Positions 27,370 through 36,694 of a stretch of 64,000 nt of DNA are shown in pieces. Position 1 is the stretch's first letter. Each line of letters starts with the position of its first letter. The DNA lies in contig NZ_VTSR01000009.1 of assembly GCF_008329715.1 (NCBI RefSeq), positions 1-64,000 of the forward strand. Reading direction: 5' to 3'. The DNA comes from Gimesia chilikensis. GTDB taxonomy: Bacteria; Planctomycetota; Planctomycetia; Planctomycetales; Planctomycetaceae. The notes beneath the pieces are model-generated. The model was not told where the DNA came from. It ran no database searches and saw only the letters and a list, made by a program, of their open reading frames with translations. Made by a program: the position numbers and the translations under genes.

Positions 27370-27855
27370 GTGGACCGTCATCCAATCTCACAAGAAGGTT
27401 ATGATAAACTGCGTGAAGAGATCCGCCATCTCGAAAACGAAGTCCTGCCTGATATCGCTCAGAGAATCGCAGATGCCCGGGCCGAAGGGGACTTGAAAGA
27501 AAACGCAGAATACCATGCCCAGCGAGAAGCACAGGGGATGACTAACCTGAAAATCAGCAAGCTGAAATCAAAACTCGCCAGCTGCTATATTGCTGATAAA
27601 TCGTCCATGCCCAAAGGGCAGGTCACCTATGGCTCCGTCGTCACCGTAAAAAACCTCGACGATGGGCTGGACGAAAAGTACGAATTCGTCGGCCCGGGTG
27701 AAGAGGACTACATGGGCGAAGTCATGAAGATCCTGACCTCCAGCCCGCTGGCCCAGGGTCTGCTGAACAAAAAAGTCGGCGACAAGGTGGAAGTCGATGT
27801 TCCCTCTGGGAAACTCCACTTTGAAGTCCTGGAAATTGAAGATATGGAAGACTGA
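27370..27855 (+). CDS. greA: Transcription elongation factor GreA
   Basis: A 161-residue GreA that stimulates cleavage of backtracked RNA in stalled RNA polymerase. The coiled coil (about 5-75) carries [18 protein letters not shown], whose acidic tip residues insert into the secondary channel. The C-terminal FKBP-like domain has [21 protein letters not shown]. The start is GTG with GGGAG eight bases upstream; a TTG five codons earlier is possible. Monocistronic, with a terminator on each side. Confidence 0.95.
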   Translation: MDRHPISQEGYDKLREEIRHLENEVLPDIAQRIADARAEGDLKENAEYHAQREAQGMTNLKISKLKSKLASCYIADKSSMPKGQVTYGSVVTVKNLDDGLDEKYEFVGPGEEDYMGEVMKILTSSPLAQGLLNKKVGDKVEVDVPSGKLHFEVLEIEDMED

Positions 27856-27875
27856 GCACCGCTCGTCTGAAAATA

Positions 27876-27913
27876 AAAAAAGCGACGTGAAACCTGTTTC
27901 ACGTCGCTTTTTT
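27876..27913 (+). terminator. Intrinsic terminator after greA
   Basis: A 17-bp stem (AAAAAAGCGACGTGAAA / TTTCACGTCGCTTTTTT) with a CCTG loop, 20 bases after the greA stop. Because A- and T-runs flank it, it can also work on the minus strand for the converging gene. Confidence 0.9.
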
Positions 27914-27967
27914 ATTGGGTCAGAGACTACCTGGGGGTCCAGTCAGGCAGCGTCAGAGAACCCGGGC

Positions 27968-28318
27968 TTATTTCACTTTGACCATCACCCGGTTCATCAG
28001 AGGAACCGAAGGGGCAAAGGTCTGCACGATTGTAGTCACCAGTTGTTTCAGGTAGTAGCTGGAGCTGACACCGTAAACGGTGATTCCTGCATGATCGCAG
28101 CGGACTTTGATATTACGAACTTGCTGATGCGTCCCGGAAACAATCTCTGTTTCCAGTTCTTCTGCTTCCGGGCATGATTCCCACTGGCTGGCAGCCGCCG
28201 ACACAGATGCGGACTGTTCAACGACAGGTTTCAGGCTTTTGCGGAGACCGTCCAGGATTGTTGTTTCTTCTGCAAAGGCACGACGGGGCTTTTGTAAGAT
28301 CTGCAAAGACATAGCCAT
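27968..28318 (-). CDS. BON-domain protein without a signal peptide
   Basis: A 116-residue protein. The C-terminal half, VRNIKVRCDHAGITVYGVSS...VPLMNRVMV, has the pattern of a BON domain (strand, glycine turn, strand, helix, N-x-V strand), usually linked to membrane association in the envelope. No hydrophobic N terminus is visible from the chosen ATG, so this one may be cytoplasmic. The ATG-GCT-ATG start is one option; the frame extends 34 codons further with a weak start. It converges with greA. Confidence 0.6.
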   Translation of the reverse strand: MAMSLQILQKPRRAFAEETTILDGLRKSLKPVVEQSASVSAAASQWESCPEAEELETEIVSGTHQQVRNIKVRCDHAGITVYGVSSSYYLKQLVTTIVQTFAPSVPLMNRVMVKVK

Positions 28319-28627
28319 TATCCAACTAAAATAAATGAGGGTCGGCTGGGATTCATACTGATATACCAGCAATGGCGAATCATGTGCCGAAACGGGAACA
28401 GTCTCAAAAAAACTGCTCAAACGGTATGCCCACCGTGATATAAAAAAGCCATATCCAAAGCAACGGCATATACTTAGTTAATTCAACTTTGAACCCAATC
28501 TTAACCCGCTCCACATCTTCGCTGGCCCCTCAGTTAAGATTCCGTGTGCAACCTTTATTTGCGTCTGCCGAAAATCTGCCCAAGACTCAGGCAGGAATAC
28601 CAGCCCCTGCCTCCCGAAGCCCTGCTC

Positions 28628-29971
28628 TCACAATGGCCTGAGCGCTTTTACCCAATCCGTAATGTCCTGTATCACCTTTTCAGAGACATGCCCTGGAACC
28701 AGGTACTCCGCGGGGAGGCTCTTTCCCTCACCTACCATCAGGAGATGATTCAGTCCGGGATACGAACGCAGGCGGACATCCTCCCGTTCAGCCAGCGCCT
28801 CTTTCCAAAGCCTGAAGTCCTCCATGGTGACCTGATAGTCCCGTTCCCCCTGCAGGATCAACAGGGGCTGTGAGAGTGTTCTGGCGGCCTGGGCGGGCTG
28901 ATAACCCCGCAGGTCCAGCCAGTAGCTGGCTGACACGCCCAGAGGCAAATCCACAGCCGAGACCGACTCGTTCAATTCCGTCGACCTGACGCGCTCCACC
29001 TGGACCGCCAGGGCATCGAGCTGCGCCTGCTCCTCACTGGTCACTTTCCCGTCCAGCTGGACCAGATACCTGGTCTGGTCGAGAATCAGATCCTCCAGCG
29101 GCCTGACCGATCCAGCCAGGCTGATCAAACCAGCAACATCCTTGCTCTCCGCCGCGATCCGGGGCAGCAGATAACCGCCCAGGCTGTGTCCCAGCACCAC
29201 AATTCGCTGAGGATCGATGCGTGGATCTCCGGCAAGCCGCTGGACAGCCAGCGCCGCATCCTCCACGGTCTCTTCCCTGACCTTGATTCGCTGCGACAGT
29301 AGGGCCATTTTCAGGCGATGGTGGTAAGTCCGCTTGTCGTAGCGAAGCACCGCGATCCCCCGCGAAGCGAGCCCCTGCGCCAGATCCTTGAACGGCTGAT
29401 TAGGGCCAACCGTCTCATTGCGGTCCTGGGGACCGGAACCATGCACCAGGATCACTGCTGGAAAGGGCCCCTCCCCGACTGGCAGCGACAGGGTTCCCGG
29501 CAGTTCCCAGAGCCCTTTACCGATTACCACTGGTTCTTCGGTGAATTTCCGGGGATCAACATAGCCCGGTCTTTGATACTCCCCATCCGGCTTAAAAAAG
29601 AGCCCGCTGATCAGGTTGTCTTTCGCATAGACAACCCGCGCCATCACACGGTTTTTCTCAAACTGGCAGCTCACCAGCACAATCTCGTAAGGCGCTTTGG
29701 TTTCGACGCGTGTGCTAAGAATCTTCTGGAACGCTCCATGCTGCTGCTCCAGAGCCACCCAGAGGGCCTGCAACCGTTCGGCGGAGAGTGCTTTGGCCAT
29801 CACCGCATCAAATTCCTGGACGGCTTGGACTGCTTCCCCCCGGTCTAACTGCTCGATAAATGTTCGGGCCTGCTCAATGCGCCCCGCGCTTCCCTGCTCC
29901 GCCCCCTGGACAGGCAGCATCAACAGACAACAGATCGCCAGGAAACCGATCATTCTGAAAAAAAGCGACAT
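28628..29971 (-). CDS. Secreted alpha/beta hydrolase with N-terminal DUF3887-like domain
   Basis: A 447-residue protein with a signal peptide (1-23, FLAICCLLMLPVQGA). Residues about 30-130 resemble the DUF3887 fold that often precedes hydrolases. The hydrolase (about 150-447) has HGSG (177-180), the nucleophile elbow GHSLGG with Ser263, Asp378 in GERDYQ and His409 in GLNHL, so all triad residues are present. Family members are esterases or serine aminopeptidase-like enzymes in the envelope. The substrate is unknown. GGGG lies about 10 bases before the ATG. Confidence 0.85.
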   Translation of the reverse strand: MSLFFRMIGFLAICCLLMLPVQGAEQGSAGRIEQARTFIEQLDRGEAVQAVQEFDAVMAKALSAERLQALWVALEQQHGAFQKILSTRVETKAPYEIVLVSCQFEKNRVMARVVYAKDNLISGLFFKPDGEYQRPGYVDPRKFTEEPVVIGKGLWELPGTLSLPVGEGPFPAVILVHGSGPQDRNETVGPNQPFKDLAQGLASRGIAVLRYDKRTYHHRLKMALLSQRIKVREETVEDAALAVQRLAGDPRIDPQRIVVLGHSLGGYLLPRIAAESKDVAGLISLAGSVRPLEDLILDQTRYLVQLDGKVTSEEQAQLDALAVQVERVRSTELNESVSAVDLPLGVSASYWLDLRGYQPAQAARTLSQPLLILQGERDYQVTMEDFRLWKEALAEREDVRLRSYPGLNHLLMVGEGKSLPAEYLVPGHVSEKVIQDITDWVKALRPL

Positions 29972-30077
29972 CGACTATGCCCCGTTGCTTGTGGTGACCC
30001 GGAAATGAAAAACGCCCTGCCAGCCTGAATTCTCTCAGGCCGACAGGGCATGGTCAAACATCAGCAACAGAGAGCCG

Positions 30078-30524
30078 TTATTTCAGCTCGAAGTCGACCG
30101 TATTCTCCCCTTCCTGAATCTGGGCAGAAAGTGTGGACTTCGAATTGTAGTCCGCGGGAATGAACTGTTCTTCGACCTCAATTTTTTCGCCATCACCGGC
30201 GGAGCTGACCATTTTCTTGCCGGTCCCACGATAGCTTTTAATCTCGACACGGTTCTTACCTACCGTGACTCCCTTCTCGGCGGGAACCGAGTATTTCCCA
30301 TCCTTGATGTCAGCAAACACGGCCTTACCCGCGACTTTGCCATCAATGACTTCCCCATCGGGAATGAAACGGATTTTACCCGTCTCCAGAGGTTTTCCCC
30401 GGAAGCTGACGCTTCCTCCCACCGAGGCAGTGGAGAACTGCAGTTCGGAACTCCCACTACATCCCGGCACCAACATCAACAATAACGCAAAAAAACAGAG
30501 ACTGGTCGGGCGCATCCCATCCAT
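30078..30524 (-). CDS. Small lipoprotein with carboxypeptidase-regulatory-like beta domain
   Basis: A 148-residue protein. LMLVPGC is a clear lipobox, so the mature protein should be anchored through Cys24. The rest (GGSVSFRGKPLETGKIRFIPDG, then DGKYSVPAEKGVTVGKNRVEI) fits the Ig-like carboxypeptidase-regulatory domain common in planctomycete lipoproteins. The ATG at 30524 has AGGA about 10 bases upstream; the open frame extends 26 codons further. It follows the DUF1559 gene by 108 bases on the same strand. These two families recur as neighbours in planctomycetes, but their function is unknown. Confidence 0.75.
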   Translation of the reverse strand: MDGMRPTSLCFFALLLMLVPGCSGSSELQFSTASVGGSVSFRGKPLETGKIRFIPDGEVIDGKVAGKAVFADIKDGKYSVPAEKGVTVGKNRVEIKSYRGTGKKMVSSAGDGEKIEVEEQFIPADYNSKSTLSAQIQEGENTVDFELK

Positions 30525-30632
30525 TTTTGATTTCCTGTAACTGTAATCAGATGAAGCAACCGGCTTTGAAATCACAAAGCCGGTTGCAGAAGTTGAACTC
30601 AATTCGATCAGAAGGATCGGAGACGGCTGGAA

Positions 30633-31580
30633 TTAAAATTCGCCCAGCACATTATCATCCGACTTGTTCCCCAGGTTCTGCCAGGTCCCCAGGTGGATGT
30701 TGTCGGAGACAAAACGGACAGAGCCATCGCAGAGCAGGATGTGTACGCCGCCCACATGCTTACTGGCTGCGGGTGCATTTGCATATTCCTGGAAGGTTCG
30801 GCAGGCCAGATCATGATTCGGCGGGAAGACCGTCAGATAAGCCCAGCGAATGGAGGCATCCCCTTTGAACCAGGATTCCCCTCGATATCGGTTGGTACTG
30901 GCCGTTGTACTGCAGTCATCCAGCAGAGCACCACCACTGACGTTACCGTAGTTCCGGTATTCCGACCCGACCAGCAGTTCCGAAACCATCATTGTGTTTG
31001 AAGTTCCGTCGGTGATATCCCGGATGAGCGTCTTACTGTCGGTGAAGAACACGGAGGTCCCGTTGTTCTGGTAAGAGCTGCCTCCGCCGGAAACTGCTCC
31101 CAGGGGGCTGTTCCCGACACAGCCCGTGTAGTTGCTCGGGCCGGCACTGGAGTTGGTCAGATTCTTTCCGCCCGGATCACTGGGACAGCGATAAACGGGC
31201 AGAATCGCGTTCCGCGCTTCGGCGTTCACCGCATTCCGTCCCGGGTCGGCAACCTGAAAGTTGATTTTGTTATACAAAGGTCCCTGATCCATGAAAGGCA
31301 GAATAAACGCCGACCAGAGCACTTTACCGGTGTTCCAGCCTTCAACCGGTCCATAGGGATGTCCCTGTGCCCGGGTAATCCCGGGGGGAAACGTGGAATG
31401 TGTTTCCAGGTAGTTATGCAGTGCCACACCAATCTGCTTCAGATTGTTCTTACAGGTACTGCGACGGGCGGCTTCCCGCGCCTGTTGGACGGCGGGCAGC
31501 AGTAAAGCGATCAAAATGGCGATGATGGCAATCACCACCAGTAGTTCGATCAGAGTGAATCCTCGTTTGCGAGCGCTCAT
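30633..31580 (-). CDS. DUF1559 pseudopilin-like protein
   Basis: A 315-residue protein. [18 protein letters not shown] is a type IV prepilin cleavage/methylation signal, and [25 protein letters not shown] follows in the N-terminal helix. The long C-terminal domain with SNTMMVSELL and HVGGVHILLCDGSVRFVSDNI is the DUF1559 signature. The family is expanded in planctomycetes and probably forms surface fibres or a secretion structure; its exact function is unknown. GGAG precedes the ATG. A second copy is at 56025-57032. Confidence 0.93.
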   Translation of the reverse strand: MSARKRGFTLIELLVVIAIIAILIALLLPAVQQAREAARRSTCKNNLKQIGVALHNYLETHSTFPPGITRAQGHPYGPVEGWNTGKVLWSAFILPFMDQGPLYNKINFQVADPGRNAVNAEARNAILPVYRCPSDPGGKNLTNSSAGPSNYTGCVGNSPLGAVSGGGSSYQNNGTSVFFTDSKTLIRDITDGTSNTMMVSELLVGSEYRNYGNVSGGALLDDCSTTASTNRYRGESWFKGDASIRWAYLTVFPPNHDLACRTFQEYANAPAASKHVGGVHILLCDGSVRFVSDNIHLGTWQNLGNKSDDNVLGEF

Positions 31581-31776
31581 GGGTTACTCCAGAATCAGGT
31601 TCAAATCAATAAATACAAACATCAATCACCCGGGCAGAATCGGGAAAGCGACCCCGAGCAGACCGTGGTCTGCAGCCTCTGTGGATGAGTGAACAGCACA
31701 AATTTAAATGTGGGTTACGTAAACCGGGTTCAGCTTACGGTGTGAAAAATCAGGTTGGATGTTTTCAGGTAAGTCT

Positions 31777-31818
31777 TCTCAGGCAGGTATCGTTTCAGCA
31801 GGAGACTCTCAGGCAGGT
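31777..31818. repeat. 12-bp direct repeat, 30-bp period
   Basis: TCTCAGGCAGGT occurs at 31777-31788 and again at 31807-31818, start to start exactly 30 bases. It lies about 200 bases upstream of the DUF1559 gene. Three helical turns between copies would put bound proteins on the same DNA face. Confidence 0.5.
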
Positions 31819-32026
31819 TCACCACGGGTTTCGTAGCGAAGGGAGAGCACGGAATGCGAACACGAGACTTCCATCTCAAAAGCAGTGTTCACTAGTCGAT
31901 GATAGCAGACCAAAGACCCAATTCCAAGCAGGAACTCAGCCTGTCTGCAAAAACCCGGCAATCTATACCGGATGTTTCGGGACGAAACGACCGCCACAGA
32001 GGTTCAGGAGCGACTTCCAGGCGCAG

Positions 32027-32063
32027 AGAAAGGGCCTTCAGAAAGTTCTGAAGGCCCTTTTCT
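32027..32063. terminator. Intrinsic terminator downstream of the small acidic protein gene
   Basis: GGGCCTTCAG / CTGAAGGCCC forms a perfect 10-bp stem, extended by AAA/TTT, with a six-base loop. On the minus strand it is followed by CTTTCTCT, 42 bases after the stop of the gene at 32105. Confidence 0.75.
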
Positions 32064-32104
32064 ATGTAAATATCACGATCTGTTGATTGAACTGATCGAT
32101 CGTT

Positions 32105-32434
32105 TTAAGCAAGCAGACCCTGCAGCAGGTTTTCTCCGGGACCGTGATCATAGCAATCACTGTGATTCCAGAGAGGCAGGCCAGCAGCGTAACGAGCGGC
32201 AAGCATCAGAACTTTCTGTTCTGAACCAGGTTTGGCCTGAGTAGCTTCGTCCGGGTTGATGCCCATCTGACGATACTCTTCTTCACCAAACAGAGCATCA
32301 AAGTTAGGCTCATAGCCATCTTCCGAGTACTCGTCCTGGTATTCACCATCTTCGTAGCTGACCAGTGACTGATCATCTTCAAGTTCGTATGAAAGACTAT
32401 CAACGTCATTTGAACCCATCAAAAATGCCGACAT
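32105..32434 (-). CDS. Small acidic protein, function unknown
   Basis: A 109-residue protein with no signal peptide or recognised domain. Residues 8-48 are very acidic and tyrosine-rich (DDQSLVSYEDGEYQDEYSED). The C-terminal part (MGINPDEATQAKPG...AARYAAGLPLWNHSD) looks folded. The ATG follows GGAGAAAGAAGAAGAG, a purine-rich ribosome binding region. It stands alone between two terminator-like structures. Confidence 0.65.
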   Translation of the reverse strand: MSAFLMGSNDVDSLSYELEDDQSLVSYEDGEYQDEYSEDGYEPNFDALFGEEEYRQMGINPDEATQAKPGSEQKVLMLAARYAAGLPLWNHSDCYDHGPGENLLQGLLA

Positions 32435-32949
32435 TCTCTTCTTCTTTCTCCAACAACAATTAATAAGCCCAGGTTTTCAGCCCATACCATATGAGCAGAC
32501 AAACCTTCTACGTGGAACAATAAAATTCAGTCATCTCTACCAAACCGAGTAATTCAATCGCTCGTAGCGTACGCTTCCATTGCGTTATTTGGGAGATTGA
32601 AAGCAACACCCTCCAAGGGTGTGGGAAGTTTTTATCAGGCGGGAAACTCTTCTAGTTCTGGTGTTGAAAAAACATCCCGAAAGTTCAAGGTTGCAGCTAG
32701 GCGCCGCAAGAGAGGACACCCAATTGATATCCCCTGTTTACAGGACAATTCTTGAGTTTTTATGCTAAAATGTCAACAAGATTTTTGACATTTTTGCAAA
32801 CTACTCTGAAATCGAATCGCCCATAGACCCAAGTCTCCCAGTGCTGGCAATTACTGCCGATCAGCAGCCGATCGATGTTGATTTTTTCGATCAATCAAAA
32901 CCTGGACCTGCCTCACCAGCCCCCACCTGAGAGCCCCTCAGAGGCCCGC
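32435..32949. other. Intergenic region between acidic protein and sigma54 activator
   Basis: A 515-base gap. It holds the 10-bp-arm inverted repeat at 32767-32794 and a smaller hairpin ACACCC-TCCAA-GGGTGT at 32606-32622. No ORF was accepted. No -24/-12 sigma54 promoter (TGGCAC-N5-TTGC) was seen. Confidence 0.45.
32767..32794. repeat. AT-rich inverted repeat
   Basis: AAAATGTCAA / TTGACATTTT with an 8-base loop. Read on the minus strand, it is a hairpin with a terminal TTTT run 150 bases beyond the stop of the sigma54 activator, so it could be its terminator. It could also be an operator, since TTGACA occurs on both strands. Confidence 0.5.
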
Positions 32950-34983
32950 TCAGGGCCGGCTGATCCCATAGCGTTTCAACTTCCGATCCAGCGTCGAGCG
33001 CTCGATACCGAGGATCTGAGCGGATCGGGACTTGTTCCAGTTGGTGTTATTTAGCACCGCCAGGATATGTTCCTGCTCCACCTCTTCCAGCGAGACCTCC
33101 CGGAAGCCCCTGTGCACAGCCGGCAGCACACTTTGAGGATCACTCTCCATCCCCACCGCGGAAAGCTGAATGTCCTCAGCATCCACCACATCACTCGTAC
33201 ACAGGATGAAAGCCCGCTCGATCGTATTCTGCAGTTCGCGGACATTACCCGGCCAGTGATACGACTCCAGCAGATCCTTGGCCTGATCGGTGAACCCGCG
33301 TATCGGTCGCCCCGTTTTTGTCACGAACCGGTTCAGGAAGTAATTCGCCAGCAGCAGGATGTCATCTGCACGCACCCGCAACGGATCCACGCTCACCTCC
33401 ACCACATGCAGCCGGAAATAGAGGTCCTGCCGAAACGTCCCCTTGGCAACCGCCTTCTCCATATCGCGGTTCGTCGCCGCCACAACGCGGACATCCACGT
33501 CAATTGAGGCGCTCCCCCCGACCCGCTCGAAGGAGTGTCCTTCCAGCACGCGGAGAAACTTCGCCTGGACCGCCAGGGACATCTCCCCGACTTCATCCAG
33601 AAACAGCGACCCACGGTGCGCCTGTTCGAATTTCCCGGGCTTCTGACTCGTCGCACCGGTGAAGGCCCCTTTCTCGTGGCCGAACAGTTCGCTCTCCAGC
33701 AGCCCCTCACTCAACGCCGCACAGTTCATACAGACGAACGGCTGCTTCTTCCGCTGACTGTTGAAGTGGATCGCCCGGGCCACCAGTTCTTTCCCGACCC
33801 CACTCTCCCCCCGGATCAATACGCTCGCATCCGTCGGGGCAATGCGGAGAATCTGTTCCTTCAACGCCACCATGCTCGGGCTCTGCCCCACCAGCTCGCT
33901 CTCCAGTTCCAGCTGTTCGCGGAGTGCCTTGTTCTCCCCTTCCATCCGAGCCAGGCCGTCTGAGAGCTGCAGCTTCTCACTCAGGTTCTGCAGTGAAACC
34001 GCCAGTTGGTCGGCGAGCGCCAGCGTGAATTCCAGATCTTCTGAATCCAGCGGATTATCAGGGTTGGTAGAATAGAGGTGAATCAGCCCCGCCACCCCGT
34101 TCTTGTTGCGCAGAGGGGCACAGATCACACTCTGGGCATGAATCTTCCCCAGGCTGTCGCGTGTCGAGAGTTTGCTGTCGTCAGCGATGTTATGCGCCAG
34201 GAGTGCGTCCCCTTCGTCGAAGACCATCCTGGAAAGGTAGTCGGACGGCTTCCGATAAGGCAGTTCGTCCACGGACTGAAAGGCGATCACCCGCAGGTTT
34301 TCCGGCTTGCGGGGCAGGCTTTTACTCGGATCGAGGTTCAGAATCGCACCGATGTCCGCACTCGTCCCTTCAAATAAACCGTTGAGCACAATCTGACACA
34401 GCTCCTGTTCGGACTGGGCATTCCCCATCTCCAGGGCCAGTCGATACAGACGCCCCAGTTCCCGGCTGGCACGATCCCGATCGATCTGTGACGCGGGGGG
34501 CGGCGTGTGAAACCGGGTGTGGCTTTTGCGCTGAACAATCTCGGGCATATTCAGCTCATCCCAGCTCGACTGCTGCCCGACTCCCATCGTCTCGCTGTCG
34601 ATCACCGCACTCGAGCCGTCCGAAGTCGGACGCGAAGAGAATCGCGACACATCGAAGGTGAAGATCGCCTCGCTGTCACCGATCTCAACCACATCCCCTT
34701 CCTGCAGTCGGTGGTCCTGCGAAATCGCGAGCCCCTGCACCAATGTGCCGTTACGGCTGCCCAGATCGCGAATGTACCAGCCACCATCGCTGTAGAAGAT
34801 CTCACAGTGGCTGCGGCTGCAGACTTCGTCGTCCAGTACGATTCGATTGGTCGGAGCACGCCCGATGGTTGTCACCTGGCGGTCCACCAGACGGTAGACC
34901 TTGCCCCGTTCGTCCACTTCCTGCACGATCAGGTAGGCCACCGTTGAGGCGGTCTTGGAATTTTGTTTTTCAGAATTATGCAT
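32950..34983 (-). CDS. FHA-GAF sigma54-dependent transcriptional activator
   Basis: A 677-residue regulator. An FHA domain (about 30-110: [26 protein letters not shown]) should bind phosphothreonine. A GAF domain (about 185-330) and a short coiled coil (about 333-365) follow. The AAA+ domain has Walker A GESGVGKE (392-399), GAFTGA (439-444, the sigma54 contact) and Walker [10 protein letters not shown] Fis-type HTH ends the protein ([20 protein letters not shown]). It probably activates sigma54 promoters in response to a kinase signal. No receiver domain, and no target promoter or kinase was found nearby. Confidence 0.94.
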   Translation of the reverse strand: MHNSEKQNSKTASTVAYLIVQEVDERGKVYRLVDRQVTTIGRAPTNRIVLDDEVCSRSHCEIFYSDGGWYIRDLGSRNGTLVQGLAISQDHRLQEGDVVEIGDSEAIFTFDVSRFSSRPTSDGSSAVIDSETMGVGQQSSWDELNMPEIVQRKSHTRFHTPPPASQIDRDRASRELGRLYRLALEMGNAQSEQELCQIVLNGLFEGTSADIGAILNLDPSKSLPRKPENLRVIAFQSVDELPYRKPSDYLSRMVFDEGDALLAHNIADDSKLSTRDSLGKIHAQSVICAPLRNKNGVAGLIHLYSTNPDNPLDSEDLEFTLALADQLAVSLQNLSEKLQLSDGLARMEGENKALREQLELESELVGQSPSMVALKEQILRIAPTDASVLIRGESGVGKELVARAIHFNSQRKKQPFVCMNCAALSEGLLESELFGHEKGAFTGATSQKPGKFEQAHRGSLFLDEVGEMSLAVQAKFLRVLEGHSFERVGGSASIDVDVRVVAATNRDMEKAVAKGTFRQDLYFRLHVVEVSVDPLRVRADDILLLANYFLNRFVTKTGRPIRGFTDQAKDLLESYHWPGNVRELQNTIERAFILCTSDVVDAEDIQLSAVGMESDPQSVLPAVHRGFREVSLEEVEQEHILAVLNNTNWNKSRSAQILGIERSTLDRKLKRYGISRP

Positions 34984-35221
34984 AGATAATTACGCAGGAA
35001 AGAACACACAGACCTCCGGCCCGTGCACCTGATGCCTCATGAAAGAACTGACAGGCATGCGTTTCGCAAACATTGCCGAAACCCGTACGCCCTGTTTACT
35101 TACGATAGCCCCAACAAATATTATATTCAATTAACTTGCACCAGAACATAAAATTCGTCAAGCTAATCCTGTGAAATCTCAATAACATCCTGCCTGTAAT
35201 TCCGCATATAGAGAATCTCCC

Positions 35222-36487
35222 ATGAAAGATTTACTGCCTTCCCGTGCGTTCTCTCCTGCCCTGAAGTTCACAGCAGCCCTCTGCTTCTGCCTGCTGGCGT
35301 TTTCCTCGATTCAGGCCGAAAACTGGCCTCGTTTCCGGGGGATTGACGGTTCCGGCCTCTCCAGCGAGAAAGGCTTCCCCCAAAGCTGGACCGAAAAGGA
35401 CTACGCCTGGCACAAGGAACTCCCGGGTCTCGGACACTCCTCTCCCTCCATCTGGGGAGACAATTTGTTCGTCACCGCCGCCCTGGGAGAAGGCGAAACA
35501 CGCTACCTGTTCTGCCTCGACCCCAAAACCGGGGAAGAAAAGTGGAAGCGGGAAACCAAACTGAAGAAGAGCCACAAGCACCGTAAAGGCAGCTGGGCTT
35601 CCAGCACGCCGGCCACTGACGGCGAGCACGTATACGTCGAATTCGCAGACGAAGAATCTTACATGCTCATCTGTTACGACTTCAAAGGCAACAAGATCTG
35701 GGAACGCGACCTGGGCTCCTTCACCAGCCAGCACGGTCACGGCAGCTCTCCCATGATCTACAAAAACCTGGTCATCGCCACTAACGATCAGCAGGGGCCC
35801 AGCTCGGTCACCGCTTTCAACAAACTCAACGGCGAAATCGTCTGGAAAGCCGACCGGGCCGTCCGGAGAACCTCTTACGCGACTCCAATTATCATCGAAC
35901 ACCCCAACACCGGACCACAGCTGATCTGCGTCAGTGGGGCCACCGGTATCAGCAGCCTCAACCCGGAAAACGGAAAAGTCAACTGGACCACCGGCGAATT
36001 TCCGATGAGAACCGTCTCCTCACCCGTCTACGGCGAAGGACTGATCTTCGCGACCTGTGGCGGCGGAGGTCGCGGTAAGCTGCTCTACGGCGTCGATCCC
36101 ACCGGGTCCGGAAACATCAAGGAAACCCACATCAAATACGAACGCTCCACCAAACTGCCTTATGTGCCGACCCCCGTTGTCTATGAAGGACACCTCTACC
36201 TCTGGGGCGATGCCGGCGTGGTCAGCTGTGTTGATCTCGCCACCCAGAAGAACGTCTGGACCGAACGTATCGCAGGCGACTACAGCAGCTCTCCCGTCTG
36301 CATTAACGGCGTCCTGTACTGCATCGACGAAAATGGCGAAGTCGCCATGGTCGACGCCTCTCCCAAATTCAAAGCTTACGAAAAAATCAAGCTCGGAGAC
36401 CAGAGCCACGCTACCGTGGTCGTCGCCAACGGACGCATGTTCCTGCGAACCTTCAAGCACCTCTACTGCCTCGAAGCCAAAAAGTAA
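35222..36487 (+). CDS. Secreted PQQ-like beta-propeller protein
   Basis: A 421-residue exported protein. Residues 1-33 form a signal peptide (TAALCFCLLAFSSIQA), and NWPRFRGIDGSGLSSE is the common N-terminal motif of planctomycete PQQ-like proteins. Blades repeat the pattern LDPKTGEEKWKRE, FNKLNGEIVWKAD and LATQKNVWTERI. No PQQ-ligand set or catalytic site can be assigned, so it may be structural or a quinoprotein. It is divergent from the sigma54 activator, with 238 bases between the starts. Confidence 0.85.
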   Translation: MKDLLPSRAFSPALKFTAALCFCLLAFSSIQAENWPRFRGIDGSGLSSEKGFPQSWTEKDYAWHKELPGLGHSSPSIWGDNLFVTAALGEGETRYLFCLDPKTGEEKWKRETKLKKSHKHRKGSWASSTPATDGEHVYVEFADEESYMLICYDFKGNKIWERDLGSFTSQHGHGSSPMIYKNLVIATNDQQGPSSVTAFNKLNGEIVWKADRAVRRTSYATPIIIEHPNTGPQLICVSGATGISSLNPENGKVNWTTGEFPMRTVSSPVYGEGLIFATCGGGGRGKLLYGVDPTGSGNIKETHIKYERSTKLPYVPTPVVYEGHLYLWGDAGVVSCVDLATQKNVWTERIAGDYSSSPVCINGVLYCIDENGEVAMVDASPKFKAYEKIKLGDQSHATVVVANGRMFLRTFKHLYCLEAKK

Positions 36488-36544
36488 GCACTGGAGTGAA
36501 GGATACAGAATTAGAAAAAACTGATTCATATCAATCACGGGTTC

Positions 36545-36553
36545 TGTTATAAT
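36545..36553 (+). promoter_or_regulatory. Extended -10 promoter upstream of the zinc-ribbon gene
   Basis: TGTTATAAT fits the extended -10 consensus and sits inside TTCTGTTATAAT, which matches the greA promoter context TTCTGCTATAAT. It is followed 18 bases later by a hairpin. Confidence 0.55.
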
Positions 36554-36570
36554 TCAACTACAACGGTATG

Positions 36571-36599
36571 ACGGGCTTCCGCGTTCTCTGGAAGCCCGT
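36571..36599 (+). terminator. Hairpin between propeller and zinc-ribbon genes
   Basis: A 10-bp perfect stem (ACGGGCTTCC / GGAAGCCCGT) with a nine-base loop. It is followed by TCCATTTCCTTTT, a weak U-tract. It can end the propeller transcript or form in the leader of the zinc-ribbon mRNA. Confidence 0.55.
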
Positions 36600-36694
36600 T
36601 CCATTTCCTTTTGACAGACTCTCCAGACGAGATACCGGGCCATCTCAAATCTGTCAGTGACTCTGATTGAAATTTTGAAAAAGAAGGACTGACC

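Larger units (their letters stand above)
31581..32104. other. Intergenic region upstream of the first DUF1559 gene
   Basis: A 524-base gap between the DUF1559 start and the end of the small acidic-protein gene. It contains the direct repeats at 31777-31818 and the hairpin at 32027-32063. No ORF with protein-like pattern was found. Confidence 0.5.
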
